64,000 nucleotides of DNA from Saccharothrix sp. NRRL B-16348 (GCF_001280085.1 NZ_LGED01000214.1:65781-129780); one strand, 5' to 3'. Shown: positions 35,547 to 44,931, counted from the first letter of the stretch. Numbers and translations are program-made. Notes: generated from the sequence alone by a model not told the origin.

Positions 35547-37135
35547 GGCTTCGGCAGCCCCCGTTCGACGATCGCGCCGAAGTCGACACCGCGCGGCAGC
35601 GTGCCGAACGCCACGCCCCAGTCGCCGGACAGCCGCGACGCGCAGAACGCGTCCGCCACCGCCGGGTGCCCGTACCGCACCAGCAGCGAGCCCTGCAACG
35701 CCAACGCCATCCGCTCCACCAGCCTGCGCGCCCGCACCTCGCGGTCGGCCACATCGGTCAGCTCATCCTTGAGCCCGTCGACCGCCGCGTCCAGCCGCCG
35801 ATCGGCGCCGCGCGCCGCCGCCAACTCGCCGAAGAACTCCTCCACCGCCTCCGGTGAACGCCCGAGCGCGCGCAGCGCGTCCAACGCGGCGACGTTCCCC
35901 GAACCCTCCCAGATGGACATCAACGGCGACTCGCGGAACAGTCGGGGCATCCCCGAATCTTCGATGTACCCGTTGCCGCCCAAGCACTCCAACGCCTCGG
36001 CGGCGTGCGCGGGAGCCCGCTTGCACACCCAGTACTTGCTCACCGCGAGCCCCAGCCTGCTCCGGTTGCCCGCCAGCCACAACGCGACCGTGGTCGCCGC
36101 CTCCGACTCCACCGCCAGGTCGGCCAGCACGTTGCGCATCGCGGGCTGGTCGACCAGGTAGGCGCCGAACGCCTTGCGGTGCGCCGCGTGGTGCGTGGCC
36201 TGGGTCAACCCCAGCCGCATCCCGGACGCCGAGCCGAGCACGCAGTCCAGCCTGGTCGTGTTGACCATCTCGATGATGGTCCGCACGCCCCGGCCCTCCT
36301 CGCCGACCAGCCACCCGACCGCGCCGTCGTACTCCAGCTCCGCGGACGCGTTCGACTTGTTGCCGAGCTTGTCCTTGAGCCGCTGGAGGAACATCGCGTT
36401 GCGCGTGCCGTCGGGCAGCACGCGCGGCAGCACGAAGCACGACAGGCCGCCCGGCGCCTGCGCCAGGGTCAGGAACAGGTCCGACATCGGCGCGGACGTG
36501 AACCACTTGTGCCCGGTCAGCAGGTAGTGGTCACCGACGGGCACGGCACGCGTGGTGTTCGCGCGCACGTCCGAGCCGCCCTGCTTCTCGGTCATCGACA
36601 TGCCGGCGATCAACCCGCGCTTGGCCGACGGCTCCCGCAGCCCGAAGTCGTACTCGCGCGACGCCAGCAGCGGCTCGAACCGCTCGGCCAGCGCGGGCGT
36701 CGTGCGCAACGCGGGCACGGCGGCGTACGTCATCGAGATCGGGCAGCCGTGGCCCGCCTCGGCCTGGCTCCACACGTAGAACTTGGCCGCGCGGGCGACG
36801 TGCGCGCCCGGCCGGTCGTCCTGCCACGGCGCCGCGTGCAGGCCGTTGGAGACCGCCGTGCCCATCAGCTCGTGCCAGGCGGGGTGGAACTCGACCTCGT
36901 CGACCCGGTGCCCGTACCGGTCGTGGGTGTGCAGCACGGGCGGGTGCGCGTTGGCCAGTCGTCCCAGGTCCTGGACGTGCGGCGTGCCCGCGAGCACGCC
37001 GAGCGCGCGCACCTCGGGTTCGGCCCACTCCGCGCCGCCGCGCCGCAGGCCGTCCAGCAACGCCGGGTCGGCGGCGACGTCGTGCCCTGCCAGCGGTGGG
37101 ACCTGGTTGGTCACCTCATGAGTGGCGTGCGTCAT
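35543..37135 (-). CDS. AidB-like acyl-CoA dehydrogenase
   Basis: 530-aa flavoprotein of the AidB branch: opening NQVPPLAGHDV, FLTLAQAPGGLSCFVLPR, KLGNKSNASAELEY and the C-terminal ECLGGNGYIEDSGMPRLFRESPLMSIWEGSGNV, all typical (given in parts). E. coli AidB responds to alkylation damage, but actinomycete homologues next to hydratases may act in acyl-CoA catabolism. TACGCT lies 8 bases before the ATG at 37135, supporting a leaderless start there; a GTG two codons earlier is the alternative. Confidence 0.92.
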   Translation of the reverse strand: MTHATHEVTNQVPPLAGHDVAADPALLDGLRRGGAEWAEPEVRALGVLAGTPHVQDLGRLANAHPPVLHTHDRYGHRVDEVEFHPAWHELMGTAVSNGLHAAPWQDDRPGAHVARAAKFYVWSQAEAGHGCPISMTYAAVPALRTTPALAERFEPLLASREYDFGLREPSAKRGLIAGMSMTEKQGGSDVRANTTRAVPVGDHYLLTGHKWFTSAPMSDLFLTLAQAPGGLSCFVLPRVLPDGTRNAMFLQRLKDKLGNKSNASAELEYDGAVGWLVGEEGRGVRTIIEMVNTTRLDCVLGSASGMRLGLTQATHHAAHRKAFGAYLVDQPAMRNVLADLAVESEAATTVALWLAGNRSRLGLAVSKYWVCKRAPAHAAEALECLGGNGYIEDSGMPRLFRESPLMSIWEGSGNVAALDALRALGRSPEAVEEFFGELAAARGADRRLDAAVDGLKDELTDVADREVRARRLVERMALALQGSLLVRYGHPAVADAFCASRLSGDWGVAFGTLPRGVDFGAIVERGLPKP

Positions 37136-37143
37136 AACCACCT

Positions 37144-37216
37144 AGCGTACTACTCGCCGGTAACTTGTAGAGGGCAGAAATTTGGGGGTGCTGATCAAGC
37201 TCCGGCGGCCTAACGT
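37144..37216. promoter_or_regulatory. Back-to-back promoters of aidB-like and tmsA
   Basis: Minus strand -10 TACGCT (37144-37149) serves the AidB-like gene; plus strand -10 TAACGT (37211-37216) lies 7 bases before the tmsA GTG. Both imply leaderless mRNAs. The -35 elements are weak. Confidence 0.5.
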
Positions 37217-37223
37217 CGTTGCC

Positions 37224-38594
37224 GTGAGGGATCACCGGCAGGGCCAGGAGTCCGACCACGAGCGGGCGGTGGCCGCGTTGCGCGGCCAGTACGCGGCGAT
37301 CCCGGAGGGCGCGCCGGTGCGCCTGGCCAAGGCGACGTCGAACCTCTTCCGGTTCCGCGCCGACCAGTCCGGCGGCCTCGACGTCGCCCGGTTCGACCAG
37401 GTCCTGTCGGTGGACGCCGACGCGCGGACCGCGCAGGTCCAGGGCATGACGACCTACGAGCACCTGGTCGACGCCACCCTGCCGCACGGCCTCATGCCGC
37501 TGGTCGTGCCGCAGCTCAAGACGATCACCCTCGGCGGCGTCGTGGCGGGCCTGGGCATCGAGTCCAGCTCGTTCCGCAACGGCCTGCCGCACGAGTCCGT
37601 GCGCGAGCTGGAGATCATGACCGGCGACGGCGAGGTCGTGGTCGTCGGCCCGGAGGACGATCTCTTCCGGGGGTTCCCGAACTCCTACGGCACGCTCGGC
37701 TACACGCTGCGGCTGGAGATCGAGCTGGAACCCGTGCAGCCGTACGTGCGGCTGCGGCACGTGCCGTTCGCGGACGCGGCCGAGTGCGCCCGGATGATCG
37801 CCGAGGTCTGCGCGGAGGGCTCCTACCAGGGCGAACCGGTGGACTTCGTCGACGGGACGGTGTTCTCCGGCGGCGAGCAGTACGTGACGCTGGCCAACTG
37901 GTCCGACCACGCGCCGTTCACCTCGGACTACACCGGCAACCAGATCTACTACCGGTCCATCCAGCGGCGCAGCGTCGACTACCTGACCGTGCGCGACTAC
38001 CTGTGGCGGTGGGACACCGACTGGTTCTGGTGCTCGCGCGCGTTCGGCGTGCAGCACCCGGTCGTGCGGCGGCTCGTGCCCAAGCGGTACCTGCGGTCGG
38101 ACGTGTACCGCAAGGTGGTGGCGTGGGACCGGCGGCACAAGCTGTCCGACCGGTTGAGCAAGGCGGTGCAGGAGCCGGTGATCCAGGACGTGGAGATCCC
38201 GGTCGACCGGCTCGCCGAGTTCCTCGACTTCTTCCACCGGGAGATCGGCATCAGCCCGGTGTGGCTGTGCCCGGTCCGGCTGCGCCGCCGGGCGGACGGC
38301 AGCCGTGCGGTCTGGCCGCTCTACCCGATGGACCCCCACGTGCTGTACGTCAACGTCGGCTTCTGGTCGACGGTGTCGTTGCGGCCCGACGAGGAGCTGG
38401 GCAGCCGGAACCGGCTGATCGAGGAGAAGGTCACCGAGCTGGGCGGGCACAAGTCCCTCTACTCCGACTCCTACTACGGCGAGGAGGAGTTCTGGGACAA
38501 CTACAACGGCCCGACGTACCAGGACCTGAAGAAGCGGTACGACCCGGCGGGCAGGCTGCCCGATTTGTACGCCAAGTGTGTTCTCCGTAGGTGA
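37224..38594 (+). CDS. tmsA: FAD-binding oxidoreductase for 10-methyl fatty acid synthesis
   Basis: Homologue of BfaA/TmsA (mycobacterial Rv0449c), which reduces the 10-methylene group added to oleoyl lipids to give tuberculostearic-type acids. 456 aa; the FAD-binding-4 domain includes LVVPQLKTITLGGVVAGLGIESSS (in two parts) and PNSYGTLGYTLRLE. The C-terminal half has the family's aromatic-rich TDWFWCSRAFG. The GTG at 37224 is preferred from the -10 spacing. It overlaps or abuts tmsB, its functional partner. Confidence 0.88.
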   Translation: MRDHRQGQESDHERAVAALRGQYAAIPEGAPVRLAKATSNLFRFRADQSGGLDVARFDQVLSVDADARTAQVQGMTTYEHLVDATLPHGLMPLVVPQLKTITLGGVVAGLGIESSSFRNGLPHESVRELEIMTGDGEVVVVGPEDDLFRGFPNSYGTLGYTLRLEIELEPVQPYVRLRHVPFADAAECARMIAEVCAEGSYQGEPVDFVDGTVFSGGEQYVTLANWSDHAPFTSDYTGNQIYYRSIQRRSVDYLTVRDYLWRWDTDWFWCSRAFGVQHPVVRRLVPKRYLRSDVYRKVVAWDRRHKLSDRLSKAVQEPVIQDVEIPVDRLAEFLDFFHREIGISPVWLCPVRLRRRADGSRAVWPLYPMDPHVLYVNVGFWSTVSLRPDEELGSRNRLIEEKVTELGGHKSLYSDSYYGEEEFWDNYNGPTYQDLKKRYDPAGRLPDLYAKCVLRR

Positions 38595-38608
38595 AGGGAG
38601 CCGGGGCC

Positions 38609-39844
38609 ATGCGGTTGGCGGAGGTGTTCCAGCGGGCGGTCGGAGGCGGCGCGTCCGTGCGGTTCAGCGCGTACGACGGCAGCAAGGCGGGGCCGGCCGA
38701 CGCGGGTGTGAGCATCGAGGTGCGCACACCGGAGGCGTTGTCGTACCTGGCATCGGCGCCGGGTGAGCTGGGCTTGGCGCGCGCGTACGTGACCGGGCAC
38801 CTGGAGATCATCGGTGACGTGTACGGGGCGTTGAAGCAGCTGTCGGAGATCTCGCTGCGGGAGGTGCCCTGGGGCGAGCGGATCGAGCTGCTGGCGACGC
38901 TCGGGCGCACCAGGCTGGGCACGAAGATCGAGGTGCCGCCGCAGGAGCGCCGGTTGCGGGGCCTGCGGCACTCCAAGGCGCGCGACCGCGAGGCGATCGC
39001 GCACCACTACGACGTGTCGAACACGTTCTACGAGTGGGTTCTCGGGCCGTCCATGGCGTACACGTGCGCCGTGTACCCGACCGCGGAGTCCACTCTGGAG
39101 GAAGCGCAGTTCGCCAAGCACGACCTGGTGGCGCGCAAGCTCGGGCTGAAACCGGGGATGCGGCTGCTGGACGTCGGCTGCGGCTGGGGCGGGATGGTCA
39201 TGCACGCCGCGCGCGAGTACGGCGTGCGGGCGCTCGGCGTGACGTTGTCGCGCAACCAGGCGGAGTGGGCGCAGAAGGCCATCGTGGAGGCCGGGCTGTC
39301 CGACCTGGCCGAGGTGCGCTACCTCGACTACCGGGACGTGCGGGAGACCGGGTTCGACGCGGTCAGCTCGATCGGCCTGACCGAGCACATCGGCAAGGCG
39401 AAGCTGCCCGCGTACTTCCGGTCGCTGCACGACAAGTTGAAGCCGGGCGGGCGGATGCTCAACCACTGCATCACCCGGCCGGACAACAAGCAGCCGGCGC
39501 GGACCGGCGGGTTCATCAACCGGTACGTGTTCCCGGACGGCGAGCTGGTCGGGCCCGGGCACCTCGTGTCGTTGATGCACGACACCGGGTTCGAGGTGCG
39601 GCACGAGGAGAACCTGCGCGAGCACTACGCCATGACGTTGGCGGCGTGGTCCGAGAACCTCGACAAGCACTGGGACGACGCGGTGACCGAGGTGGGGCTC
39701 GGGCGGGCGCGGGTGTGGCGGCTGTACCTGGCCGCGTCCCGGTTGGGCTTCGAGCGCAACAACATCCAGCTGCACCAGGTGCTGGGCGTGAAGCTGGACG
39801 GCACGACGTCGCACATGCCGTTGCGCCCGGAGTGGCTCGGCTGA
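38609..39844 (+). CDS. tmsB: SAM-dependent fatty acyl phospholipid methyltransferase
   Basis: Cyclopropane-synthase-family enzyme (BfaB/TmsB, UfaA1-like), 411 aa, methylates the C9-C10 double bond of phospholipid acyl chains. SAM motif LLDVGCGWGGMVMHAA near residue 187; AHHYDVSNTFYEWVLG, MAYTCAVYP and the active-site SIGLTEHIG match the family. The ATG has AAGGGAG upstream; an earlier GTG overlaps the tmsA stop and is the alternative. Adjacent to its reductase, as in other actinomycetes; the third gene tmsC seen in some is absent. Confidence 0.9.
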   Translation: MRLAEVFQRAVGGGASVRFSAYDGSKAGPADAGVSIEVRTPEALSYLASAPGELGLARAYVTGHLEIIGDVYGALKQLSEISLREVPWGERIELLATLGRTRLGTKIEVPPQERRLRGLRHSKARDREAIAHHYDVSNTFYEWVLGPSMAYTCAVYPTAESTLEEAQFAKHDLVARKLGLKPGMRLLDVGCGWGGMVMHAAREYGVRALGVTLSRNQAEWAQKAIVEAGLSDLAEVRYLDYRDVRETGFDAVSSIGLTEHIGKAKLPAYFRSLHDKLKPGGRMLNHCITRPDNKQPARTGGFINRYVFPDGELVGPGHLVSLMHDTGFEVRHEENLREHYAMTLAAWSENLDKHWDDAVTEVGLGRARVWRLYLAASRLGFERNNIQLHQVLGVKLDGTTSHMPLRPEWLG

Positions 39845-39850
39845 CGCGTC

Positions 39851-39884
39851 CGGCGGCGTGCGGTCCCCGACCCGCACGCCGCCG
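39851..39884. terminator. Bidirectional terminator after tmsB
   Basis: 13-bp perfect arms CGGCGGCGTGCGG/CCGCACGCCGCCG, 8-nt loop, between two converging stop codons. Confidence 0.8.
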
Positions 39885-39900
39885 AACGCCCTCCCCCTGG

Positions 39901-40731
39901 TCACAGCTGGTCGATGAGCTGCCGAACCTGGTTCGACGGGATCGCGAACCCGATGCCCACGCTGCCCGCCTGGCCGCTGTCGGACGCGGGCGAGTAGATG
40001 GCCGAGTTGATGCCGACCACCTCGCCGGCCGCGTCGACCAGCGGACCGCCCGAGTTGCCCGGGTTGATCGACGCGTCGGTCTGGATCGCCTGGTAGCTGA
40101 CCGACGACGCGCGGCGGCCGGTCGACGTGCCCGGCACGGTCACCGTGCGGTCGAGCGCGCTGACGATCCCCGACGTCACGGTGCCCTGCAGGCCCTCGGG
40201 CGACCCGATCGCCACGACCTCGTCACCGATCTTCACCCGGTCGGAGTCGCCGAACGTCGCCGGCGTCAGCCCGGTCACCCCCTCCGCCTGCACGACCGCC
40301 AGGTCGCTCGACGCATCCGCACCCACCACGGTGGCGTCCACGGTCCGCCCGTCGCTCAACGTCACCGTGACCCGTTGCGCGCCCGCCACCACGTGGTTGT
40401 TGGTCAGGATGCGCCCGTCCGAGGTCAGCACGACCCCGGAACCGAGGCCCTGCCCCTGCCCCGACGCCACGTTCACCTGCACCACGCTCGGCAGCACCCG
40501 CGCCGCGACGCCCGAAACGTCCACAGTGGACGACGCGTTCGACGCGACCTGGCCGCTCACCGGCGCCACTGCGGCGGGTGAGGCGTTCATCGCGCCGACC
40601 ACCCCGCCGGTGACGCCGCCGACCACCGCGGCGACCAGCGCCGCCGAGGTCGCGATCACACCGGTCCGCCGCCACAACGGCGGCCGCTCCTCGATCGACC
40701 CGCTCACCGCGGGGAAGTCCTCTGTCGTCAT
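39901..40731 (-). CDS. Membrane-anchored trypsin-like protease (S1C, no PDZ domain)
   Basis: HtrA/DegP-like protease domain outside the membrane. 276 aa: cytoplasmic N-terminus, one membrane helix (about 25-48), then the protease. Catalytic triad His in TNNHVV (near 112), Asp in SSDLAVVQ (near 144) and Ser in NPGNSGGPLV (near 227). It ends right after the protease domain, without the PDZ domain of classical HtrA. Likely cell-envelope quality control. The gene has no obvious partner; its terminator is shared with tmsB. Confidence 0.92.
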   Translation of the reverse strand: MTTEDFPAVSGSIEERPPLWRRTGVIATSAALVAAVVGGVTGGVVGAMNASPAAVAPVSGQVASNASSTVDVSGVAARVLPSVVQVNVASGQGQGLGSGVVLTSDGRILTNNHVVAGAQRVTVTLSDGRTVDATVVGADASSDLAVVQAEGVTGLTPATFGDSDRVKIGDEVVAIGSPEGLQGTVTSGIVSALDRTVTVPGTSTGRRASSVSYQAIQTDASINPGNSGGPLVDAAGEVVGINSAIYSPASDSGQAGSVGIGFAIPSNQVRQLIDQL

Positions 40732-40776
40732 GACCCCAGCGTCGACCCGGACCCTATGCGCAGCCTGAGCGTGAGG

Positions 40777-42894
40777 TCAGGACTTGCCAAGAATCCCGCG
40801 GACCTCGTCGGACGTCAGCAGCGCCGAGCCGAACAACGGCCCCTGCGCGCCCGTCACGCCCAGCTCCACCAGCCGCCGCGCCTCGAACTCCGTGCGCACG
40901 CCCGCCGCGAACAGCGGCAGCCCCAACGTCCGCGACCACGTGAGCAGCGCCACGGCCGCGCTCTCCTCGAGCCGGCCCGCGCCCTCCGCCAGCCCGTACA
41001 CCGGCGAGCCCTGGAACTTCACCGCGGTCAGCGGGATCCGCCGCAACCGGTCGATCGGCACGTTGCCGCCGCCGACCTGGTCGAGCACCAGCCGCACGCC
41101 GTGCTCCGCCAGGTACGTCAGCTCGTCGACCTGGTCCTCGTTGATCAACGCGGGCAGCTGCTCGCTCAGCTCGAACTGCAGCAGCCGCGCCGGCAGCCCG
41201 CTCTCCCGCAACGCCCGCCGCACGGTCGCCACCAGCTCCGGCTCCTGGCACTCCCGGGCGGTCAGGTCCATGCTCAGCACGGGCGCGGCGTCGCCGAACT
41301 CGGCGTGCCACCGGCCCGCGTCGGCGCACGCCTGCGCGATGGCCCACTTGCCGAGCCGGGCCGCCATCCCGGTGCACGTCGACAGCGACACCAGCTCCTG
41401 CGGGTCGAGCACGCCCTCCGTCGGGTGGTCCCACCGCAACCGCGCCTCGACGGCCAGCAGCGCGCCGTCGGCCAGCGAGTGCACCGGCTCGTAGTCGACC
41501 CGGAACTCGCCCTGCTCCAGCCCGCCCGCGATCGACGCCGCCAACCGCATCCGGGCCCGTTCCCGCTGGTCGCGCTCCTTGTCGTAGAGCGCCCACTGCG
41601 CCTTGCCGTCGTCCTTGGCCCACCGCACGGTCAGGTCGACGCACCGCAGCAGCTCGGCCGCGTCGGCGCCGCGCGCGGGCCGCACCACGATGCCGACGCT
41701 GGCGGTCACGCCGATACCGTCGTCGTCCACCCACACGGGTTCGGCGAACAGCTCGACGGCGGACTCGGCGAGCGCCACCACCGTCGCCGCGTCCATCGGG
41801 TCGGGGATCAGCACGGCGAACTCGTCCGGTCCGATCCGCGCGAGCTGCCCGATCCCGTCGAACACCGACCGCAGGTGCCCGGCGACCGCGGTGAGGATCC
41901 GGTTGCCGACCTCGTGCCCGTACGCGTCGTTGACCACGCGGAACCCGTCGAGGTCGAACACGACGAGGGCGAGCGTCGTGGGTCCGCGGGAGCCGACCGC
42001 GCCCTCCAGCCAGCCGACGAACTGCGACCGGTTCGCCAGGCCGGTCTGCATGTCGTGCAGGCTCTGCCGCACCAGCTGCTTCTGCAGCGCGCGGATCTCG
42101 TCCACGCTCTCGATCATGGTGACGTAGTACGCGGGCGCGCCGTCGTCGTCACGCAGCAGGGCGAGGGCGATGAGCACGTTGACGAGTTCGCCGTCGGCGC
42201 GGACCAGCCGGGTCTCGATGCGCACGTGCTCCTGGCCGGCGTGTAAGAGCTGGGCGATCCGCGAGATCACGTGGCGCTCGTCCGGGTGAACCAGGTCGCG
42301 GCCGAGTGAGCCGATCAGTTCCTCGGAGGTGCGGTCCAGCATGGCGAGCATGGCGTCGTTGCAGTCGAGGATCACGCCGTCGGCGTCGGAGACCGTGATG
42401 GCCAACGCCGAGGTCTGGAACACGGCGCGGAACTTCGCTTCACCGGTCCGTGCCGCGGATTCGGCCGATCGAGTGGATCTCAGCTCGTGGTTCTGCTCCT
42501 GCTCGTCCAGCGAGCGCTGGCACAGCGCGTCGGTGAACCCGGCGGCGAGCGCGCCCAGCGCGGCCATCAGGCGACGGGTCTCGACGTGGGCGGCCAGGTG
42601 CTCGCCGACGAACGCGAGCGTGCGCTCCAGCGTCTCGGCGGCCACCAGGCCGTGCTCGACCAGGCCGCGGCCGACTTCGCGTGCCGCTGCCGGGGACCCG
42701 TCGTCGTGGACGGCGGCGTGGAGGGTGGCGGTGAGCCCGGTGAGCAGGTCCGCCAGCCGGTCGTCGGGCGCGGTGGAGGGCGGCGCGGTCGAGAGGGCGG
42801 CGGTCGGTGCGATGGTGGCGGCCCAGTCGCGTGCGAACGCGACCCGGGATGGTCCGGGCTCGTCACCGAGTCTCGCCGCGTCTGCCATCGTCAT
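40777..42894 (-). CDS. PAS-GGDEF-EAL protein with degenerate catalytic motifs
   Basis: 705 aa, soluble. An N-terminal helical region (1-150), a PAS domain (about 150-275), a GGDEF domain (about 285-440) and an EAL domain (about 450-705). The GGDEF loop reads RIGPDEF (second Gly is Pro). EAL reads VEARLRW; the metal Asn of the NLS motif is Asp (MDLTARE), DDFGTG is DQVGGG, and the usual LKID is VKFQ. It may therefore bind rather than turn over cyclic di-GMP. Such composite proteins act on development or motility signalling in actinomycetes. Confidence 0.92.
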   Translation of the reverse strand: MTMADAARLGDEPGPSRVAFARDWAATIAPTAALSTAPPSTAPDDRLADLLTGLTATLHAAVHDDGSPAAAREVGRGLVEHGLVAAETLERTLAFVGEHLAAHVETRRLMAALGALAAGFTDALCQRSLDEQEQNHELRSTRSAESAARTGEAKFRAVFQTSALAITVSDADGVILDCNDAMLAMLDRTSEELIGSLGRDLVHPDERHVISRIAQLLHAGQEHVRIETRLVRADGELVNVLIALALLRDDDGAPAYYVTMIESVDEIRALQKQLVRQSLHDMQTGLANRSQFVGWLEGAVGSRGPTTLALVVFDLDGFRVVNDAYGHEVGNRILTAVAGHLRSVFDGIGQLARIGPDEFAVLIPDPMDAATVVALAESAVELFAEPVWVDDDGIGVTASVGIVVRPARGADAAELLRCVDLTVRWAKDDGKAQWALYDKERDQRERARMRLAASIAGGLEQGEFRVDYEPVHSLADGALLAVEARLRWDHPTEGVLDPQELVSLSTCTGMAARLGKWAIAQACADAGRWHAEFGDAAPVLSMDLTARECQEPELVATVRRALRESGLPARLLQFELSEQLPALINEDQVDELTYLAEHGVRLVLDQVGGGNVPIDRLRRIPLTAVKFQGSPVYGLAEGAGRLEESAAVALLTWSRTLGLPLFAAGVRTEFEARRLVELGVTGAQGPLFGSALLTSDEVRGILGKS

Positions 42895-43061
42895 GTGGCT
42901 CTGTGTGCCATTCGTCGCTCCGACCTGCGCATTTCTTGACTATTGTCACTCGAATGGGGTAATGGGGACCATGGGTCCCGGTCAGCTTACTTGTCGCCGG
43001 TCGACGTTCGGCAAGACGATCAGCGCTTGTCTTCAGCGCGCCGTGATCTTGGCTTCGCGGT

Positions 43062-43090
43062 TTGACCTCCAGTTAACGCGAGGTTTTAAC
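43062..43090 (+). promoter_or_regulatory. Promoter of the imine-reductase-like gene
   Basis: TTGACC, 17-base spacer, TTTAAC; the ATG follows 9 bases after the -10, so the mRNA is probably leaderless. Confidence 0.55.
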
Positions 43091-43099
43091 GTCGTCGCC

Positions 43100-43969
43100 A
43101 TGGCTGTGACTGTGCTGGGACTGGGGGAAATGGGGAGCGCGCTCGCTGGGGCGTTCCTCGACGGCGGGCAGCGGACCACGGTGTGGAACCGCTCTCCGGG
43201 CAAGGCGGACGCGCTCGTCGCCAAGGGTGCGGTGGGCGCGGCGTCGGCGGAGGAGGCCGTGGCAGGCAGTGAGCTCGTCGTGGTGAACGTGAAGGGGAAC
43301 GACGCGGCGCGTTCGATCCTGGCGTCGGCCGGGTCGTTGGCGGGTCGCGTGGTGGTGAACCTGACCGACGGGACGTCGAGCGAGGCGCGTGAGCTGGCCT
43401 CCTGGGTCGCGGAACGCGGTGCGGCGTACGTCCACGGGCAGATCATGACCATCGCGCCGGCGATCGGGCACCCGGATTCGGTGGTGTTCTACGGGGGTGA
43501 TGAGGCTGCTTATCGGCACCACGACGAGGTGTTGTCGTTGTTGGCGGGGCGCGGATCGTTCCTGGGGGATGACGCGGGCGCGCCGGCGCTGTTCGGGATG
43601 GCGATGAACGGCACGATGTGGGGCACGCTCAACGGGTTCCTGCACGCGGCGGCGTTGTTGTCGAGCCAGGGCGTGGAGGTGAAGCGGTTCGTGGAGGAGG
43701 CGTCGGCGTCGTTGACCGGGCTGCTCGGCTACCTGCCGTCGTTGGCGGAGGAGGTGGACCGGGGCGAGTACGCGGTGCCGTTCGGCGCTTTGAAGCACCA
43801 CCTGCCCGCCGCGGAGGACCTGGTGCGGGAGAGCCGGGAGCGGGGGATCGACGTCGAGTTCCCGTCGTACACCTTGGAGATGCTGCGTGCCGTGGTCGAG
43901 GCCGGGCACGGCGACGACAGCTACTCGCGGGTGGTGGAGCGGTTCCGGTCCGGGCCGGCGGCGTCCTGA
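43100..43969 (+). CDS. NADPH-dependent imine reductase-like / 6PGDH-family oxidoreductase
   Basis: 289 aa, the usual size for imine reductases. The Rossmann motif VLGLGEMGSALA (6-17) and NADP-type TVWNRSPGKAD (about 30-40) are followed by the conserved VVVNLTDGTSSEA and then a long all-helical dimerisation half (ALFGMAMNGTMWGTLNGFLHAAAL in parts). Natural substrate unknown; beta-hydroxyacid dehydrogenase relatives are the alternative. The last codon's stop TGA is also the first three bases of a 22-bp repeat unit. Confidence 0.9.
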   Translation: MAVTVLGLGEMGSALAGAFLDGGQRTTVWNRSPGKADALVAKGAVGAASAEEAVAGSELVVVNVKGNDAARSILASAGSLAGRVVVNLTDGTSSEARELASWVAERGAAYVHGQIMTIAPAIGHPDSVVFYGGDEAAYRHHDEVLSLLAGRGSFLGDDAGAPALFGMAMNGTMWGTLNGFLHAAALLSSQGVEVKRFVEEASASLTGLLGYLPSLAEEVDRGEYAVPFGALKHHLPAAEDLVRESRERGIDVEFPSYTLEMLRAVVEAGHGDDSYSRVVERFRSGPAAS

Positions 43970-44094
43970 GCGTTGAACTCACGTGTTCTGAACGTAGGAC
44001 ACGCGCGTTCTGAACGTAGGACACGCGCGTTCTGAACGTAGGACTCTCGCGACCTGAGTGTTCGACACGCGGTACCTGGAGGTTCGACACGCGC
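43967..44094 (-). repeat. 22-bp intergenic repeat array 4 (six reversed units)
   Basis: Six reversed units in exact 22-bp phase, beginning TGAGCGTTGAACTC, whose TGA is the stop codon of the imine-reductase-like gene, and ending with two GTGTCGAAC-type units. Confidence 0.9.
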
Positions 44095-44126
44095 GGGGTG
44101 AACGGAGGGCTCGGTTCACCCCGCGC
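44091..44126. terminator. Hairpin between array 4 and the EspG gene
   Basis: Perfect 13-bp arms GCGCGGGGTGAAC/GTTCACCCCGCGC with a 10-nt loop. Downstream of both converging genes. Confidence 0.7.
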
Positions 44127-44166
44127 GAGCGCGGTTGAGGCGCGTGGAGGTTGAGGCGCGTGGAGG

Positions 44167-44931
44167 TCAGGAGACGGTGGAGAGGACGGAGGCGATCCGG
44201 GTCGCGATGCGGTCGTTGTCGGTCGGGGCGAGGCTCAGCCAGCCGTCCTCGTGGACCATCAGGTAGCGACCCTGGTGCGTGTCGAACCACGTGATCAGGG
44301 CGCCGGCCCGTTCACGGCGGTAGCCGCCGCCCACGGTGACCCCGAACTGGCCGCCCGCGACCCGGCTCGTGGCCAGCTCGCTGACCACGGTCGCGTCCTC
44401 GCGCGACAACCCGGCCTTCTGCAACGCCTCCCGCTCGTCCAGCTCGCCGCTGCCCCACGGGTCATCGTCCTCGTCGTCCGACTGCTCGTTCTGCAGCGCC
44501 ACGGCCGCGTTCAACGTCTCCAGCCGCAGCGACAACGCGCTGCCCGGCCCCGCGGACCCGTCCGGCAGCACCTCGACGATCGACCTGGCCAACGCCGTCG
44601 GCCGGATCTCCAGCACCCCGATCGAGCCGCTGTCGATCACCGCCAGCGCCGCCCGGTCGCCGTCGGACACGGCCACCGCGCGCACCGACCGGTCCACGTG
44701 GGCGACCGCGTCCACGGCCACCTCGTGGTGGCCGAGCAGCCGGAGCAGCGTCACCAACCGGGGGTCGGGCTCGCCGTACGCGGCGAGCACCTCCTCCCGC
44801 AACCGCTTGCGCTCCTCCTCGGAGTCGCCGAGGCTCGGCACGTCGAGCGGGTAGGGCAGCCGGCCGAGGTCGAGGTGGTCCCAGAGCACGTCCAGCTCGC
44901 GTGGCGTGAGCACGAACTCGGGCTCGATCAC
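44167..44931 (-). CDS. EspG-family type VII secretion chaperone
   Basis: Cytosolic chaperone that keeps PE/PPE-type substrates soluble for ESX export. 254 aa. The EspG (PF14011) pattern is seen in the opening EPEFVLTPRELDVLWDHLDLGRLPYPL (in parts), the beta-rich middle (RSVRAVAVSDGDRAALAVID) and the end GRYLMVHEDGWLSLAPTD. The GTG start overlaps the stop of the PPE-like gene by GTGA, so chaperone and client are made together. The last bases carry a direct repeat (TTGAGGCGCGTGGAGG twice, 44133-44168). Confidence 0.88.
   Translation of the reverse strand: MIEPEFVLTPRELDVLWDHLDLGRLPYPLDVPSLGDSEEERKRLREEVLAAYGEPDPRLVTLLRLLGHHEVAVDAVAHVDRSVRAVAVSDGDRAALAVIDSGSIGVLEIRPTALARSIVEVLPDGSAGPGSALSLRLETLNAAVALQNEQSDDEDDDPWGSGELDEREALQKAGLSREDATVVSELATSRVAGGQFGVTVGGGYRRERAGALITWFDTHQGRYLMVHEDGWLSLAPTDNDRIATRIASVLSTVS

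Noticed and set aside
29852..43090. GTTAACGCGAGGTTTTAAC before the imine-reductase-like gene (43072-43090) as another TetR operator
   Set aside because: Half-site spacing differs by three bases from the 16-bp operators, so it does not fit the motif.
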